This document shows, piece by piece, positions 50,901 to 63,476 of a stretch of DNA of 64,000 bases. The notes beneath the pieces were generated by a model. It was not told where the DNA came from. It worked only from the letters and a program-made list of their open reading frames with translations, and searched no databases. The position numbers and the translations under genes are program-made. This DNA is from Wuchereria bancrofti (Eukaryota; Nematoda; Chromadorea; Rhabditida; Onchocercidae), in the NCBI GenBank assembly GCA_005281725.1, contig SSBO01000003.1, positions 3,709,824 to 3,773,823 of the forward strand, read 5' to 3'. Position 1 is the stretch's first letter. Every line of letters begins with the position of its first letter.

Positions 50901-53900
50901 AAAAAAAAGGAATGAAGATATTGCTGAAAATATTGAACAGTTGACTGCTGCAGTAAGGCCAGAGAAAAATGGCAAACCTAGTTATACCTGAAAAACTACA
51001 TAAGTGCTTTTATCAGTTAATGTTTTTTTTTAATCGTAAAAAGGATAATTTAGTTATACTTAAAAAAATGTATGAGTACTTTTATCAGTTAATGTTTTTT
51101 TTTTTCTCTCAAATCTTTTTAGAAACTAATATTTGTTGGGCAACAAGCGCAAGAAATTCGTCGCTTAATAGTGAAACCTGACGCTAGTGGAGAGCGACTA
51201 ATTATTGCTGGGCCAAAGGATATAAAAACGAAGTAAGTATATGATGTGAGAATGATGTAATTTTCAACAATTCAAAATATTTGGGCTAAATCAGAAGGAA
51301 TAATTTATCTAAATAGATTTAATATAATTTAAGCCATTAAAATTATCATTGAAATGACACTTTTAAGGCTTTTCTTTGAATTTTTTTAAAAATTTCTTTA
51401 ATTAATTACTTTTTATTCGTCATATTGTCATTGCAATTCATTTCTTTCTTTCTCCTCCTTTTTTTCCTCTCTTTTTTTAAAATTTTTATTCAATGCAAAT
51501 TTCGATTTAATTTAAGCAAAGCAATACAATCCATATAAACTGAAATAGTCGTAGTGTTAAAATAAAATTAAATTATGGCTATGTCAAAATCAACTTCACT
51601 TTAACATTCCATCAATTAATTTTATTTAACTTTCAAATCTGCTCTTGAACTCATCACCAGTTTTCATTCTTACTTTTAGCGCATTCTTTTGCTACTTAAG
51701 TAAACTTGGAGTTTTTTGGGGATTCCGCTTTTTTTTATGTTTGCTTTATTTTCGTTTTTTCTTTCTTAGGCAATGAAATATAAACTGAAATTATATGAAT
51801 AATTAAATGATATAAATTTTGTCAAAAAAAGAAGTATAATTGCTTATAGAGTAAGATGACTTAGAAATGCGCAAAATGATTGATAGCATTTTAAAAAAAT
51901 GGTATTTTAAAAAGTTTATAGCATAAAAAAATTTTTTAAATTTGTTTTTTTATCTCAAAAAAGTGCTCCTCTTCTTTACTTCAAACTTAAAATTTTTTAT
52001 TTCACTGGAAAAAAGATTTTTTTTACAAATAAACTTTACCTTTCCTTTTCTTTTCTTTACAATTGTATTCATTTTTTTTTATAGAGACTTATAGTGTTTT
52101 ATTATTCAATCGATGACTTTTTTTATGATAATTATAGAAGAGAGTTTATTTCAACTTAGAAATTGAAGCTATCTCATTATATCTTTAAATGAGAAATTGA
52201 TTAATTGTGTTTTCAATTTTTTATATTGAAATTATCGGTAATTACTGATTACTGACAATTTACTGACAAATTAAATTTGTGCCACTGTTTAATTTGTTTT
52301 TTATAAATAATGAATGAATGAGTGCTTCTATCTTCTTATCATTGATATCACTACATTCAGTTTGCTACACAATATTGTAAAATTGAAATGATAAAAATTT
52401 ATTTTTTATTAGAAAACAATTCAGTGATAATATTATATATGCTATGATGGTAATTCATCCCAGAATATTACTGTTGGATTCTAAGTTTTGAATTTTTATT
52501 AAAAATTGCTATTGTTTTATAGAACTGAATTTTTATAATTTGATATCATTTGAATAGTTCATTCAAATAATAAAATAATACAATGTTACATTATATATTT
52601 TCATTCGACAAAAAAAGGAATAATTGTTAAAACTTGTTTTATCGGTTAATTTTAAACTATAATCCATGTAACATATACATATCATTTGAACTAGCGATAA
52701 GCCATTTAGGCTATGGCTATCATTTATTCTGCTAGAGAAATTATTTGGACCATATGCTAAAATATACTTTGATGGAATATTCTTGCCTGTGACAATTGTC
52801 AAACAACTGAATTTCTCTTATTATCAATATTTAGCAGCCAAGGTAAACTATTTGTAAAATCTTTTTTCTAATTATTTCTTATTTCAATTCTCGTTTTTTT
52901 TCTCTCTTTCTCTCTTTTCTCTCCCTTTCACTCTCTTTTGCTTTTCTCTAATTTATCATATTTTTTGATGGAAACTTTTTTCTTTTTGCTTTTTCTCTCT
53001 TTCTCTCTTTTCTCTCTCTTTCACTCTCTTTTGCTTTTCTCTAATTTATCATATTTTTTGATGGAAACTTTTTTTCTTTTTGATGAATAACTGTTTTCTT
53101 TTTTCCTATTATCATCTATCCTTATAGTTTTTTTTTTTTTTGAAAGTTTTAATATTGATTGAAATTGAAATATATGTAATAAGATCATGAATTTTTTATC
53201 AGTGTTCAATTATGCATCATTATCAACATTATTATTACCATTATTATTAACTATTACTATTAATTATTGTTAATTATTATTACTACCATTTTCAGTTATT
53301 ATTACAGCTACCCTATTTTTTTCCTTCTTCCACATTACCATTATTAACATTGTCTTGCGCGAAATAAATTAACAAATATCATTTTTTTAGAGGAAAAAAA
53401 GAAAGAAAGTAATCATTCAATTTTCAAAAAACTTAAACAATTAATAAATGCAATGAATGTAATAAAAAAAGTAATAAATGAAATAAAGAAATGTAAATAA
53501 CAAAAGTGCTTTAATTATATTTAAAAAATGCAAAAAAAAAGGAATAAAATTGTTTATATATTCTATTCTTGTAATAAAATTTTCATTTATTTAAAATTTC
53601 ACTTTTTCTTTCAACATTTTTCTTACTGATTATTATCGTTATTTTTTTCTTTTTCTCCTTTATTTCCTTCTTTTTTCTCTCTCCCTCTCTCTACATACAT
53701 ATATAAGAAAATGTAATTATTTTGTCCGATCTCATCCACTTCTTCTTATAGCTTACAATAAGTTTCAATTTCAATGTAAAAGCTTTTATTATTGTAATTT
53801 GATTTTCTTAGAAAATTAATTAATGTAGCAAAATAAACTATTTTATTTTGTAATTATTAAAAGCATGTTTTTATTATAATTTAAATATTGCTACCCGTTA

Positions 53901-56900
53901 ATTAAGACTCATCTTAATTATAACTATTATTAAATGTTATTGATGAAAGCAGTGCCCAGTCATTTATTTTAATATTATAAATTTAAGCTTAATTATTTGA
54001 ATTTCTTAAATGATTCATTATAACTTTAAAATTTTGGTGAGCTCTAATCTTTCTTTTATGCATTTCAAAAGTAACAATTTCTTAATTGTGAATGAAATAA
54101 GAATTCTTCCGTTTAAATATTAGCTTCACCTACTCCCTCTCTCTCCTCTCTCTCTCTATCTCAATTTATCTTCCTTTATTTCCATTTCACTCTTTATATC
54201 CTCTTTCTATTTAATATATTTTGTCTAATGCTATAATGCTTAGGAAGTAATTAAGGCTGTTGGATGTTGAAATAAATACTCGTAGAAAATTGTCGTTTAT
54301 ACCCTTAGCTATTATCCTGTTTATAGATCTTATATGAATAGCTAAGTTTTTTTTTTTTTATTTATTTTATCATCTATGAAAAATGTTTGTTTATATTAAT
54401 ATATTATCGATCAGAAAAACAATTATTTACTAAAGTAATCATTGGATCAATTGATCGATTGATCCAATTAATCAGTGTTTAGAAAAAGAAAAATTGATAA
54501 ATTTGCCTTCATATACACACATAAATATATGCATATGTATCAAATCTTACAAATTTTCATTAAAACAAATAAGCTCATAGATAAGATAAGATAACACTCT
54601 TTAGATTAAATTATTAATTAATATATAAAACTGTTAATAAATGAAATTTACCATTAAAATAGAAAAAAAGAATAATGGCGCATTTGTCTATTTCATTCAA
54701 AAATCTTAACAATAAACAAAAAAAAAAAATGCGATAGGCTTATTTCAAATGTTGCCATTTCTTTTATAGCTTCATTAATGATGAAGCATTGATCGATTGT
54801 TGGCCTTATAGGCTAGCATATATGCCCAAGCCTATGTCACACATACCTATGCATAAACAAAACATATTGCTTAACCAAAGAAAAATAAAAAAGCGCCAAG
54901 TTTCAATTTAATTTAAATTAAAGCCTTTTAGCTCCCATATATATTTTTCTTTTCCTTATGTACGCATATTTGTTTTATTTTATTTATTTGTTACTTTTTT
55001 TCTAAGAAAATATTAAAATATTTTTTTTTTTTTGCTTATATTCTTTTTGCTAATTTTTTTATATTTATTCATTTTTTATTACAAAGTATTAAAATTATAT
55101 TCGAAGTGTATAATGTATTAATTATTCATTATATGAAATGCAATGCAAATAGTCCAGACAACATATTCATCTGATAAAAAAGTTTGTTTGAATTTTATAA
55201 AATTTTTCAAACAATGTTACTTTTGTCTTGTTTTGTTTTTTTCTCTCTTGTCTTTTATTTTATTTAAATTTTAACAAAAATTAAAATTTTTCTTTCTTTC
55301 TCGTTTTTTTTTTTCTTTAATTGACAAAAAGAAAAGAAAAAATCAATAGAAAAAGGCAAAAATGATGGGATTAAACAAGCAAACAATTTTTTTGCATAGC
55401 TTATCAAATGTTCTGTGCTGAAATTTTGATAAGATATTGATGAGACGATAAGTTATAAAAGTTAAATGATAATAATTAATCTAGTAAACATCCACATATA
55501 TTACCATTTTATCGTTACTGTTAATATTTAATAGCAACGACAAAATACTATTAAGATTTATCATCTTATCAATTGATAAATGTTTTTTTTCAATGCCAGA
55601 TATCATTCATTTTTTAACATCATTTTCACTTTCGTTTTATCATATCTTGTTTCTTGATTAAGTAATTTGAAATGATAAACTTTAAGAGAAAATTAATTAC
55701 TAAAATCTATCAATTAATAATTAGCACATCAATGCATACATAAATTTACATAATATTAGGTTACAGAATCTTTACGCTATTAATTAGAGAATTAGAAATT
55801 TTAAATGAATGAATTTTCATACTTAATAGAATAGTTATTGGAAGTTTGAAAAAAAATCTAAAATTTTACAATTTATTTCTCATAAATGAAAAAATTTGCG
55901 CAAGTTTTCCTAGATATCTTGCAATAATTAATGATATTTTCGCATACTTTGAATGATATAATCAAAATGTATATTGTATGCAAATTAATTTCATTGCTAA
56001 TTAGTATTAAATAAATTAATATTACTTATAAAGTTTCATTTTTAAGTATATTCGATTGACCAATCTTCGTGAATTTTTCATTTACCTTCATATTTATTTG
56101 TTTTAATTTGTTTAATTAACTTATTACTATTATTATTAATGTACTGAAGCTTTCATTGTGTTTCTTTCTAAGAATTGTCTAAATTTAAAAATTTGCAAAT
56201 TTTGTTTATATTTCAGAATGCAACAGTTTTGTTTACTTCTAATTTTATCATTTGTTTATTATTATGATACCTAGAAAGGATTCAACAAGATTAAAATAAA
56301 TTATTTAACCGAGTGAAATAATAATTGCACAACAATTTACAGGTCCGGCAATCGGATTCATATTGGTGATCAAATTTTAGCACTCAATCAGTATCTTCTT
56401 CATTCTGTATCATCAACCGGAAGATCTCATCAACCGGATCCTGTTCATTCGATTGCTTTTACACAATATAGTGATGTAACTGTTTAAAAAAAAAATTAAA
56501 CTTCGCAAAAATTTTACAAATAGATTAGCAAAACACTATATTTAATTTCTGATTTAAATTGAATTAAAACAAATAAAAGCATAAAAGAAGATGTTAGTAA
56601 TAAGAACTAATTAATTAATTGTTTAATTAATTAAGAAAAAAAGGGGAAGAAAAAAGATAATAAATTAGATGAGTTTAAAATTTGAATAGTTTTGTAATTA
56701 GCAATCTTATTAATACAAAATTTTATTACAATCCAATTAAATGATCTTTTTATTAGTTTAATTTTAACCATTCATAATGCTATCTAAGCAGTTTTCTTCC
56801 TGAAGGTATCACTAAAATAAGAATCATGTTGAAACATTTTTTAACTTTTAACTTAATCTTTGAAAGAGATGAAATTTCACATATTTCTTTAATTATCGAA

Positions 56901-58677
56901 ATAATGTCATCTTTCTGTTAAGCTCTTGGGAATCATTAATTTTAATCCTTATTTTGTTTGTGTTTTATTTATAATAACAAATATCAAAAAGTTTCTTCAT
57001 AAATAAAGTAATATTATTATAATACTATATTGAATAACTTAATTAAACTTGATCTCTGAGCAAGATGCACAGCCAACTGTCCTGCTAATTTTTAAATGAA
57101 TTTAATATTTTTGCACAAAAAAGAAAAAGAAATTAAATAATTTGTTGTTTGAATATTATTAAATTAATTGTAAGCAATTATTCCATCTATAATATATAAT
57201 TAATCAAAATGATTAGTTATAAATATGAAAATGACTAATTAAATTTATTTGCCATAGTTTAATTGATTTCAAAAAAAGCTTCATAAAGTGAAATTTATGT
57301 ATTATTCTACAAAATCTTAATAAAATAACATTGATTTCTTATCTTTTTTTTTTCTTAATTAAATTTAGATATCTAATGGATGTGTCAAGATAAATTCATG
57401 CAACGCTAAGGATTATCAGTTAGAAAGAAGACAGAGCAATGATGACAATGCTAAGAAGAAACGACGAAAACAATCAAAGTCATCATCATCATTAAATTGC
57501 TCAAAGTTTACGAGTAATAAGACGAGAAATAAGAGAGTAAAACAAAATGAAGCAGATGAAAGATCAACAACTGCGTTAAATTTAATCTTAACTCAAACAA
57601 ATGATGATGATAACGACGATAATTATAATAATAACGATGATGATGATGATGATCGTGAAATACTTAACCAGGATGCAATATGGAAATTTGATAGTGCGAA
57701 CGTTACAGCGGCATTGTCACCATCTTTTACTTCTTCAACAGCAATAATTGATCGATACGAAAAGCTTATTGAAATTTTTGGTAGTGATAAAGTGTACGGT
57801 GATAAATCAAAAAATTATATATCATCAATTATTATTGTCACATTATTGCGTCAATCACCGCAAATGGTTGTACGTTTTTTTTTTGTTCATTTTTTAAAAT
57901 ATATCTTTTCTAATTTTATTGTATATAAAAAAAGTAAAAAAAATTATATATAATTTATTTAATTAAAATTTTCACAGATTTTTTATATATGTTTACATTT
58001 ATAGAGGTTATAATGTAATAAATTTATTTTGTATATTTTGAATTATTTTTTTTAAGAAGAGATTTATTCATTTAGAATAAATTATTTATTAATTAATTTG
58101 AATTGGCATTTTTGAGTAATTAGTTTTATATACTTTAAATAAGTTTTAAAAATTATTCTCATGAATAAAAAATTTCTTTACTAGTTATGTAATAATAATT
58201 TTAACGTATTAAATTTTGATTTATATAGGTTATTGGAGCAAATTCTATTTTCATTTCTTCTTCCCTTTTTTTTTATGAATTATTCAACTCTGAAATATTC
58301 TCAACGTTGGATTAGATTTTTAGTATTGTTTGAAAATTTAAATATATTTAAAATTATTTCAAAATTATTCGAAATTATTCCAATAATTTTTATGCTAATA
58401 ATTTTGACGATAAAAAGTGTTAAAAATTATTTGATAATTTTTTTTGTTTTATTTGTTTGTAAAAATCTCAACTGTCATCTTTTAAATTGAATTATGAATG
58501 CAATTAAATTTTCGTATGTTACAGTTGACAAGTGATTGGACTGAGGTAGAAATTATTCACCTACCAAATATTCCCGACGTTGGATTAGGTTTTGGTATTG
58601 TTGGTGGTACTTCAAGCGGTGTTGTTGTCAAAACAATTTTGCCTGGAAGTGTTGCTGATAAGGTTTGTTCATAGAAA

Positions 58678-58713
<36 letters not shown>

Positions 58714-61700
58714 AAGAGAGAAAAAAAAGGGATATGTGACTATTTTTCGTAATGCTATAAATAATGCAAATAAAGTAAATTCAAATGATTAGAGTTTACA
58801 GTATTATTATCATATATTACAGTAGTACTATACTGATCATTTAAATTTACTTCAAATTGATTGAAACGAATATTATCAGACAAATAAATTCCAATAGTAT
58901 TAAACTAATAACTCAATTTAATTTTAAAAGCGTTGCTACTAACAATTAAATAAGCATTTAACAAATTAAGCAGTGTTTTTTTGCTCCATTTTAAACTTTA
59001 TTTATAATTTTCAAAATTTTCTTCTTTTTTTTGTTTCTTTTTTGAACTATAAGCTAAAGAAAAAAGTTGGACAAAATAAAATCAAAACAAAAAAAACTTC
59101 TTTTTTTCTTCAATTACATTTTAAATTGGTAATTAGAAAATTTAATTAATGATGATATAATATTGTTTTCCCGTGTTTTCGCTTCCTCCTTTTTCATTTG
59201 CATATCTAAACTTTTTTGTTTTAGAAAAAGTTTTTGTGAATAATTTTTGCACTATTTTGTTTGTTTTCCTTTTTTTCTATTTTATTTTCTTTTTAAAAAA
59301 TGAATTATTTCATCATTCAAAAAAAATGTAAGAAAAAACCATTTATTAGTGTAAAATTTCTATTTATATAAATAATAAAAAACAAAATGCAAAAAAAAAA
59401 CAAACAAAATAAAATGAATGAATTATTTTTGTTTATTTTATTTTAGTTTTGTTTCTTTTTTTTCACCTAAATTTTTTCTTTTTTCTTTTGATTTCAATAT
59501 AATTAGTTAATTTAATTAATTATTTTCAATATTATCATCTTCAATTTTTTTCTTTTTTTTTCAGGATAAGCGTTTATGTCCAGGTGATCATATATTAAGA
59601 ATACGTGGAATTAATGTACACGGAATGAGTCCACAACAAATTGCTGCTTTGCTTAGACGACAAGATACATTGGTTGAATTGGTAGTGGGAAGACCAGCGC
59701 TTACTTCTGCTAATAGTTGTAAAAATCCTCAAAGTATGATTTTCTTTTTTTTTTTTGCTAATTTTAAAATGTTATTAATTGTTAGCATGGATAAATTTCA
59801 TTGATTTGTCATCTTTTTTTTTTCTACCTCACTTTTTCTTTCTTTTTTTTGTTGTTTATTTCAAATAATGCCATTCAATCAATTCTTTTCTTTTTTTTCC
59901 ACCTTCAAAAAAAAAAAAAATGAATAAATTTGCAAATTAATAAATCATTATTGCTTCTTTGATTAATTTGTTTATTTATTTGATAAAAATTTTTCATGTT
60001 TTTTTCAATATTTTAAAACTTTTATATTTTTTTTTCAATGAAATACAATTATTATGTGAAAATATTGAAGTTTTCGCCTATCAACTAAATACTTTCATAA
60101 TAGATTCATTTTATAATTCATGCCATCACTTGATACTTTGCATTAAAATTAATTTATTATTAATTGGTTTTCGTTTTTCCTCTTTCTTTCATTCATTCAC
60201 TCTTTATCATTTAGAAGCGGAAAAATAAAAAATAATAATAATAACAATAATAATAATAATAATAATATTGGTGATAATAACAATAACACAATACTAATTT
60301 CAAGAAATGCCAAAAACGTTAAACGTTTTTACACTTCATCATTAACTTCTACTTTTTTCTTCTTTTATATATATATGTATGTGTCTGTATGTCGGTCTAC
60401 CCATTAGTGTGTGTGTGTGTGTGTGTGCTTGCCAGTCTGTCCTGCATATTTAATTCCAAATGAAAATTCTGTTCATTTCTATTTTGAAAAATTAAAAAAT
60501 TTTGAAGTGAAATATATATAAACTATTGGTGTATATTTGTATGTATGTTTATATTTAAAAGATCAGCAAATTAGCTTGGCCATTTTTGGCTTCTTTTTAA
60601 CAATATTTGACTTGGCCATCCTTGGTTCCTTTCCGGAAATTTCACTATGTTTGGTCCAAATTTAATTAAAAGAAAAAAATTTTTTTGGCATATCCAAATG
60701 TTTTTTTCAGTACTACACACACACACACACACACAAACATACATGCAGACACATACTCGCATACACACATACATATATATACACGCGGCGAGAGAGATAC
60801 AAACAGGGACACGCTTCTTTTTAATAAAAGTTTATATTTTTTCAAAAATTAAATATTTTCTTTATTGTAATAATGCTTCCTAAATTCTAATCAAAAATTT
60901 ATAATTATTTATCAAAAATTTTAAGTTTATTTAATTAGTTTTGTGAATTTACTACGATATTTTCAGTATTACAGTATTATTAGTACTGATTGTCTCATTT
61001 CTATTCTTATCTCTCATTTCCTATTTCAAAAATTTTAATAAATTTGAAAATTTTCATTTCAAATGTTGGTAAATTGTTCGCAGATTGCTACTAATGAATG
61101 TTCAAATTTTGATTAGCATTTGATATTTTTTATATCTTTTATATATTTTTTTTTAATATGCATATATATTTTTTATGTTTTATATATATTTTTTACATCT
61201 AGCAATGAAAAAATTAAAAATAGCAAATATTACCTTCATGATATAATTTTTTAATTTCAAAATTTCTTTCATTAATCGATAAACAAGTTAATATTTTTCT
61301 TTCCTCCCTTTTCTTCTTTTAATTCAAAAATGAAATGCATAGTAGTGAAAAAACAAAAAAGTTATAACAACAAAAATTACTATTTTGCCTATTCTTAATA
61401 ACATTTTGTAAATTTAAATTAATTTTTCGGAAGTTAATTAGTAAATTAATTTTATGGAACAACTTTCAAATTAAAAAAGTAGTACTAAATTACTGCACCA
61501 CTTCAAATCAATATTAATGACTAATCATTAGGTTATACTTTTTTGATAAATGAATATAATTAGAAATGGTAATAATTATTTTAATCTTCATTACCTTTAT
61601 CTTCCTATCACTATCACTATTATTGTAATTCTTGTCTTTATCATTATTATTGAAATTCCCATCATTGTTACAATTATAATTATTTTATTACTATCAACAT

Positions 61701-63476
61701 TAATATCACTATCAGCAGTGCTATCGTATCACTATTATCAATGAATAACTATTCACTAATGAAAAATAACGAAATTTTCGAGGTTGAAATGATTAAGAAA
61801 TGATTAAAATGGCGATTTTATGTTATTGAAAACTCTCTCAATTTACCACAATTTGTAAAGAAATAGAAATTTTTATTTCCTAATTTTTTTTCTATGGTTG
61901 ACAAGTTTAAAAATATTGTGTTGTGAATTTTTTATTTGTGTTTTGATTTAAAAACTTGGAAACTTCTCGTTTTTTTGTTTTTGTTTCTGGAAAGTTCTTT
62001 TGAATATATAATTAATGGGTTAAAATAAAACAAAATAAAATCAATTTCTTTTTTTTTTTGTAAAAATTACATCTCAAAATTGATGACTTCATGAGAAATT
62101 CTTTTATGCTTTTTCTTTTTGTTACTTTTCTTTAAAAACTGTGAAATTTTCAATTTATATCAAATCTTTCAGCATATTTCTGTGAAATTTTCCAAAAAAA
62201 ATTTTTGTGTAATTTGTTTTAATTTTTTAAAAATTCAAAAATTATGAAAATCGAGAGAGAGAGAGAAAAAAAAGGAAGAAAAACACATACACTTCAACTC
62301 ACATTTTCAAAAAATTTCTTCATTCGTTTGCTTCTTTATCACAAATAAATTCTTTCGTATATGCTTTAGGCAGGTTTTGAAATCTAAATTTAATTTGCTG
62401 AAAGAGAGTAACTCCTTCAGTAGAATTCCTATTTCGATTTGCCTTTCATGAAATATTGATTTCTTTTTTTTGTGGTAGCATTTTTAATGTTGGAAAAACA
62501 TTTTCTAACATTATTGTCGATATAATTCATTACAATATTGGAAATATTTTAAATTTGTTGATTGATTTCTTCTTTTTTTAACAAATTAAAAGAAATTATG
62601 CAAAAATTCCATATTTTTTCCTATTCTATCGTTTAATTTTTCTTTCTATTTTTTTATTTATTTTAAATTTTGTTTATTCCTTTGTTTGTGCTAATATTTT
62701 CATCTCTTCAAAGGAAAGAAAAGTTGTAATTTCAATTTTTAGTAAATTAATTAAAAAAAAACGAAGGAAAACAGACAAACAAACAAACAAGCAAACAACA
62801 TTTCTTATGAAAATAACTTTCAAAATTGATTACACGTAAAATTGCATAATTTGATGCAAAAACATACAAACAAAAGAAAAAAAACTTCTTTACGTTAATC
62901 TTTTAACTTTAACATTTATCAATTTTAGCTATATGTAAATTCTTTGGTACAAATAACATATTTCACAGCAAAATTATTTAAAGTTTTCATCCAAATTTTT
63001 TTAGGCTGTTGGACGATGCCAACACGTGACGCTTTATGTCGTGAAAGTTTGGAGGAACAAATCCGGAAACATACCGTTCCCATGACGACAACTTCCACTA
63101 TCTTATCAGATGTTGAAGGTTGCAAGGAATTGAAACAATAATGATAATAATAAATAATAAATAGTAATAATAACAACAATAATTATAATAGTAATAACAA
63201 TAGTAATATCTTATCAGATGTTAAATGTTGCAAAAATTTAAGCAATAATAATAACAATAATAATAAATAATAGTAATAAAAATAATGATAATAATAATGA
63301 TAAATGATATAGCAGCAGAAATAGCAACAGCGCCAGCGGTAATAAACAAATCTTTTGATGGATATGCGAAAAATCTGGGACCATCAGAAATTGTTTCTGC
63401 TATCATAGAACCAGCAAATTCATATGAAATACAAAATTATGCAATAAACGGTGAGGAAGCAACGAAATTTAATTAA
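47966..63476 (+). CDS. mpz-1: PATJ/MUPP1-type multi-PDZ scaffold protein (5' end not found)
   Basis: Exons in consistent phase: 47966-48099, 50359-50455, 50655-50743, 51123-51232, 56343-56475, 57369-57869, 58525-58662, 59565-59733, 63005-63118 and 63313-63476; about 549 residues visible. The clear domain is the PDZ formed by 58525-59733: it begins [10 protein letters not shown], has the ligand loop GLGFGIVGG, then [20 protein letters not shown] and [10 protein letters not shown], and ends near ELVVGRP. This closely follows PDZ2 of PATJ/MUPP1. An earlier, incomplete PDZ is suggested by [20 protein letters not shown] (56343). The helical N-terminal exons may be an L27-like domain, but this is weak. 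Exon 57369 adds about 120 charged residues: a basic KKKRRKQSK patch, then an Asp/Asn run. Such scaffolds organise junction and polarity complexes at the plasma membrane. The first exon ends in a GC donor. If 63118 is not used as a donor, the protein ends at TAA 63139-63141. More PDZ exons could lie past the window. Confidence 0.85.
48100..48101 (+). other. mpz-1: Probable GC splice donor (GC-AG intron)
   Basis: The exon ends AATTATAAG followed by GCTATT. No GT donor follows before the in-frame stop, and the next exon (50359, acceptor TTTTTTGCAG) is in the phase this donor requires. The donor is weaker than usual for GC introns (GCTATT rather than GCAAGT). Confidence 0.5.
48571..49934. repeat. 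1.36-kb minisatellite of 75-bp units in a PDZ-gene intron
   Basis: Each 75-bp unit is five 15-bp subunits, such as GATGATAGTGGTAAT, GATTATAGTGATAAT and GATGATGACGATAGT. The left part contains shorter and extra subunit combinations, while the right part (from about 49230) is a regular series of near-identical units. The array is stop-free in two plus-strand frames: one reads only Met, Val, Ile and Thr; the other reads Gly, Asn, Asp, Ser and Tyr. It lies inside the intron 48100-50358, so the frames are most likely a by-product of the repeat. Confidence 0.95.
50979..51115. repeat. 72-bp imperfect tandem duplication in a PDZ-gene intron
   Basis: TAGTTATAC begins at 50979 and again at 51051. Both copies continue to CTTTTATCAGTTAATG and a T-run. 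The second copy ends at the acceptor of the exon at 51123, so the duplication supplies that acceptor's polypyrimidine tract. Confidence 0.85.
51233..56342 (+). other. mpz-1: 5.1-kb intron of the PDZ gene
   Basis: Donor GTAAGT at 51233, acceptor TTTACAG at 56342. It contains pyrimidine tracts, a 93-bp duplication and TTA-type repeats near 53215-53290. It splits an apparent PDZ domain. An exon supplying the missing strand of that domain was sought here but none in phase was found. Confidence 0.65.
52897..53084. repeat. 93-bp tandem duplication with pyrimidine tract
   Basis: A CT-rich block (TCTCTCTTTCTCTCTTTTCT) plus the following ATTTATCATATTTTTTGATG segment occurs twice with a period of 93 bp and very few differences. 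Confidence 0.9.
57597..57654 (+). repeat. mpz-1: GAT/AAT coding trinucleotide repeat
   Basis: Within the exon at 57369 a GATGATGATAACGACG-type run encodes an Asp/Asn-rich stretch ([18 protein letters not shown]). It uses the same triplets as the intronic minisatellite and is the coding counterpart of the simple repeats around it. Confidence 0.85.
58681..58710. repeat. (GA)n microsatellite next to a PDZ exon
   Basis: About 13 GA units, 20 bp after the donor at 58663. Confidence 0.95.
60408..60427. repeat. (TG)n microsatellite
   Basis: About ten TG units. A (CA)n run about 300 bp downstream (60715-60735) is its reverse complement, so the two could pair in the transcript. Confidence 0.9.
60715..60735. 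repeat. (CA)n microsatellite
   Basis: About ten CA units followed by a looser ACATAC-type tract to about 60785. Confidence 0.9.
63100..63300. repeat. Diverged 108-bp duplication spanning a PDZ-gene exon end
   Basis: ATCTTATCAGATGTT occurs at 63100 and again at 63208, each followed by a GTTGCAA-type segment and then AAT/ATA triplet repeats. The first copy is the coding end of an exon; the second is out of frame in non-coding sequence. Confidence 0.8.

Larger units (their letters stand above)
59734..63004 (+). other. mpz-1: 3.3-kb intron of the PDZ gene
   Basis: Donor GTATGA at 59734, acceptor TTTTTTTAG at 63004. It contains AAT repeats (60230-60270), TG (60408-60427), CA (60715-60735) and GA (62254-62267) microsatellites. 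No further exon was recognised; both flanking exons are in phase 1. Confidence 0.7.

Noticed and set aside
50904..50954. A short possible exon reading [14 protein letters not shown] before a good GTAAGG donor
   Set aside because: No acceptor gives the phase required by the preceding exon, and direct joining of 50743 to 51123 is already in phase.
52710..52842. A possible extra PDZ-gene exon reading [13 protein letters not shown], with AG before it and GTAAAC after it
   Set aside because: Its end phase (0) does not match the next exon at 56343, which needs two bases carried over. The resemblance to a PDZ strand is short.
60571..60883. Open frames rich in Cys/Val or Thr/His on the two strands
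   Set aside because: They are translations of the CA microsatellite inside an intron.
62925..63179. Minus-strand frame overlapping the last PDZ-gene exons
   Set aside because: It is antisense to a phase-consistent exon and otherwise consists of translated triplet repeats.
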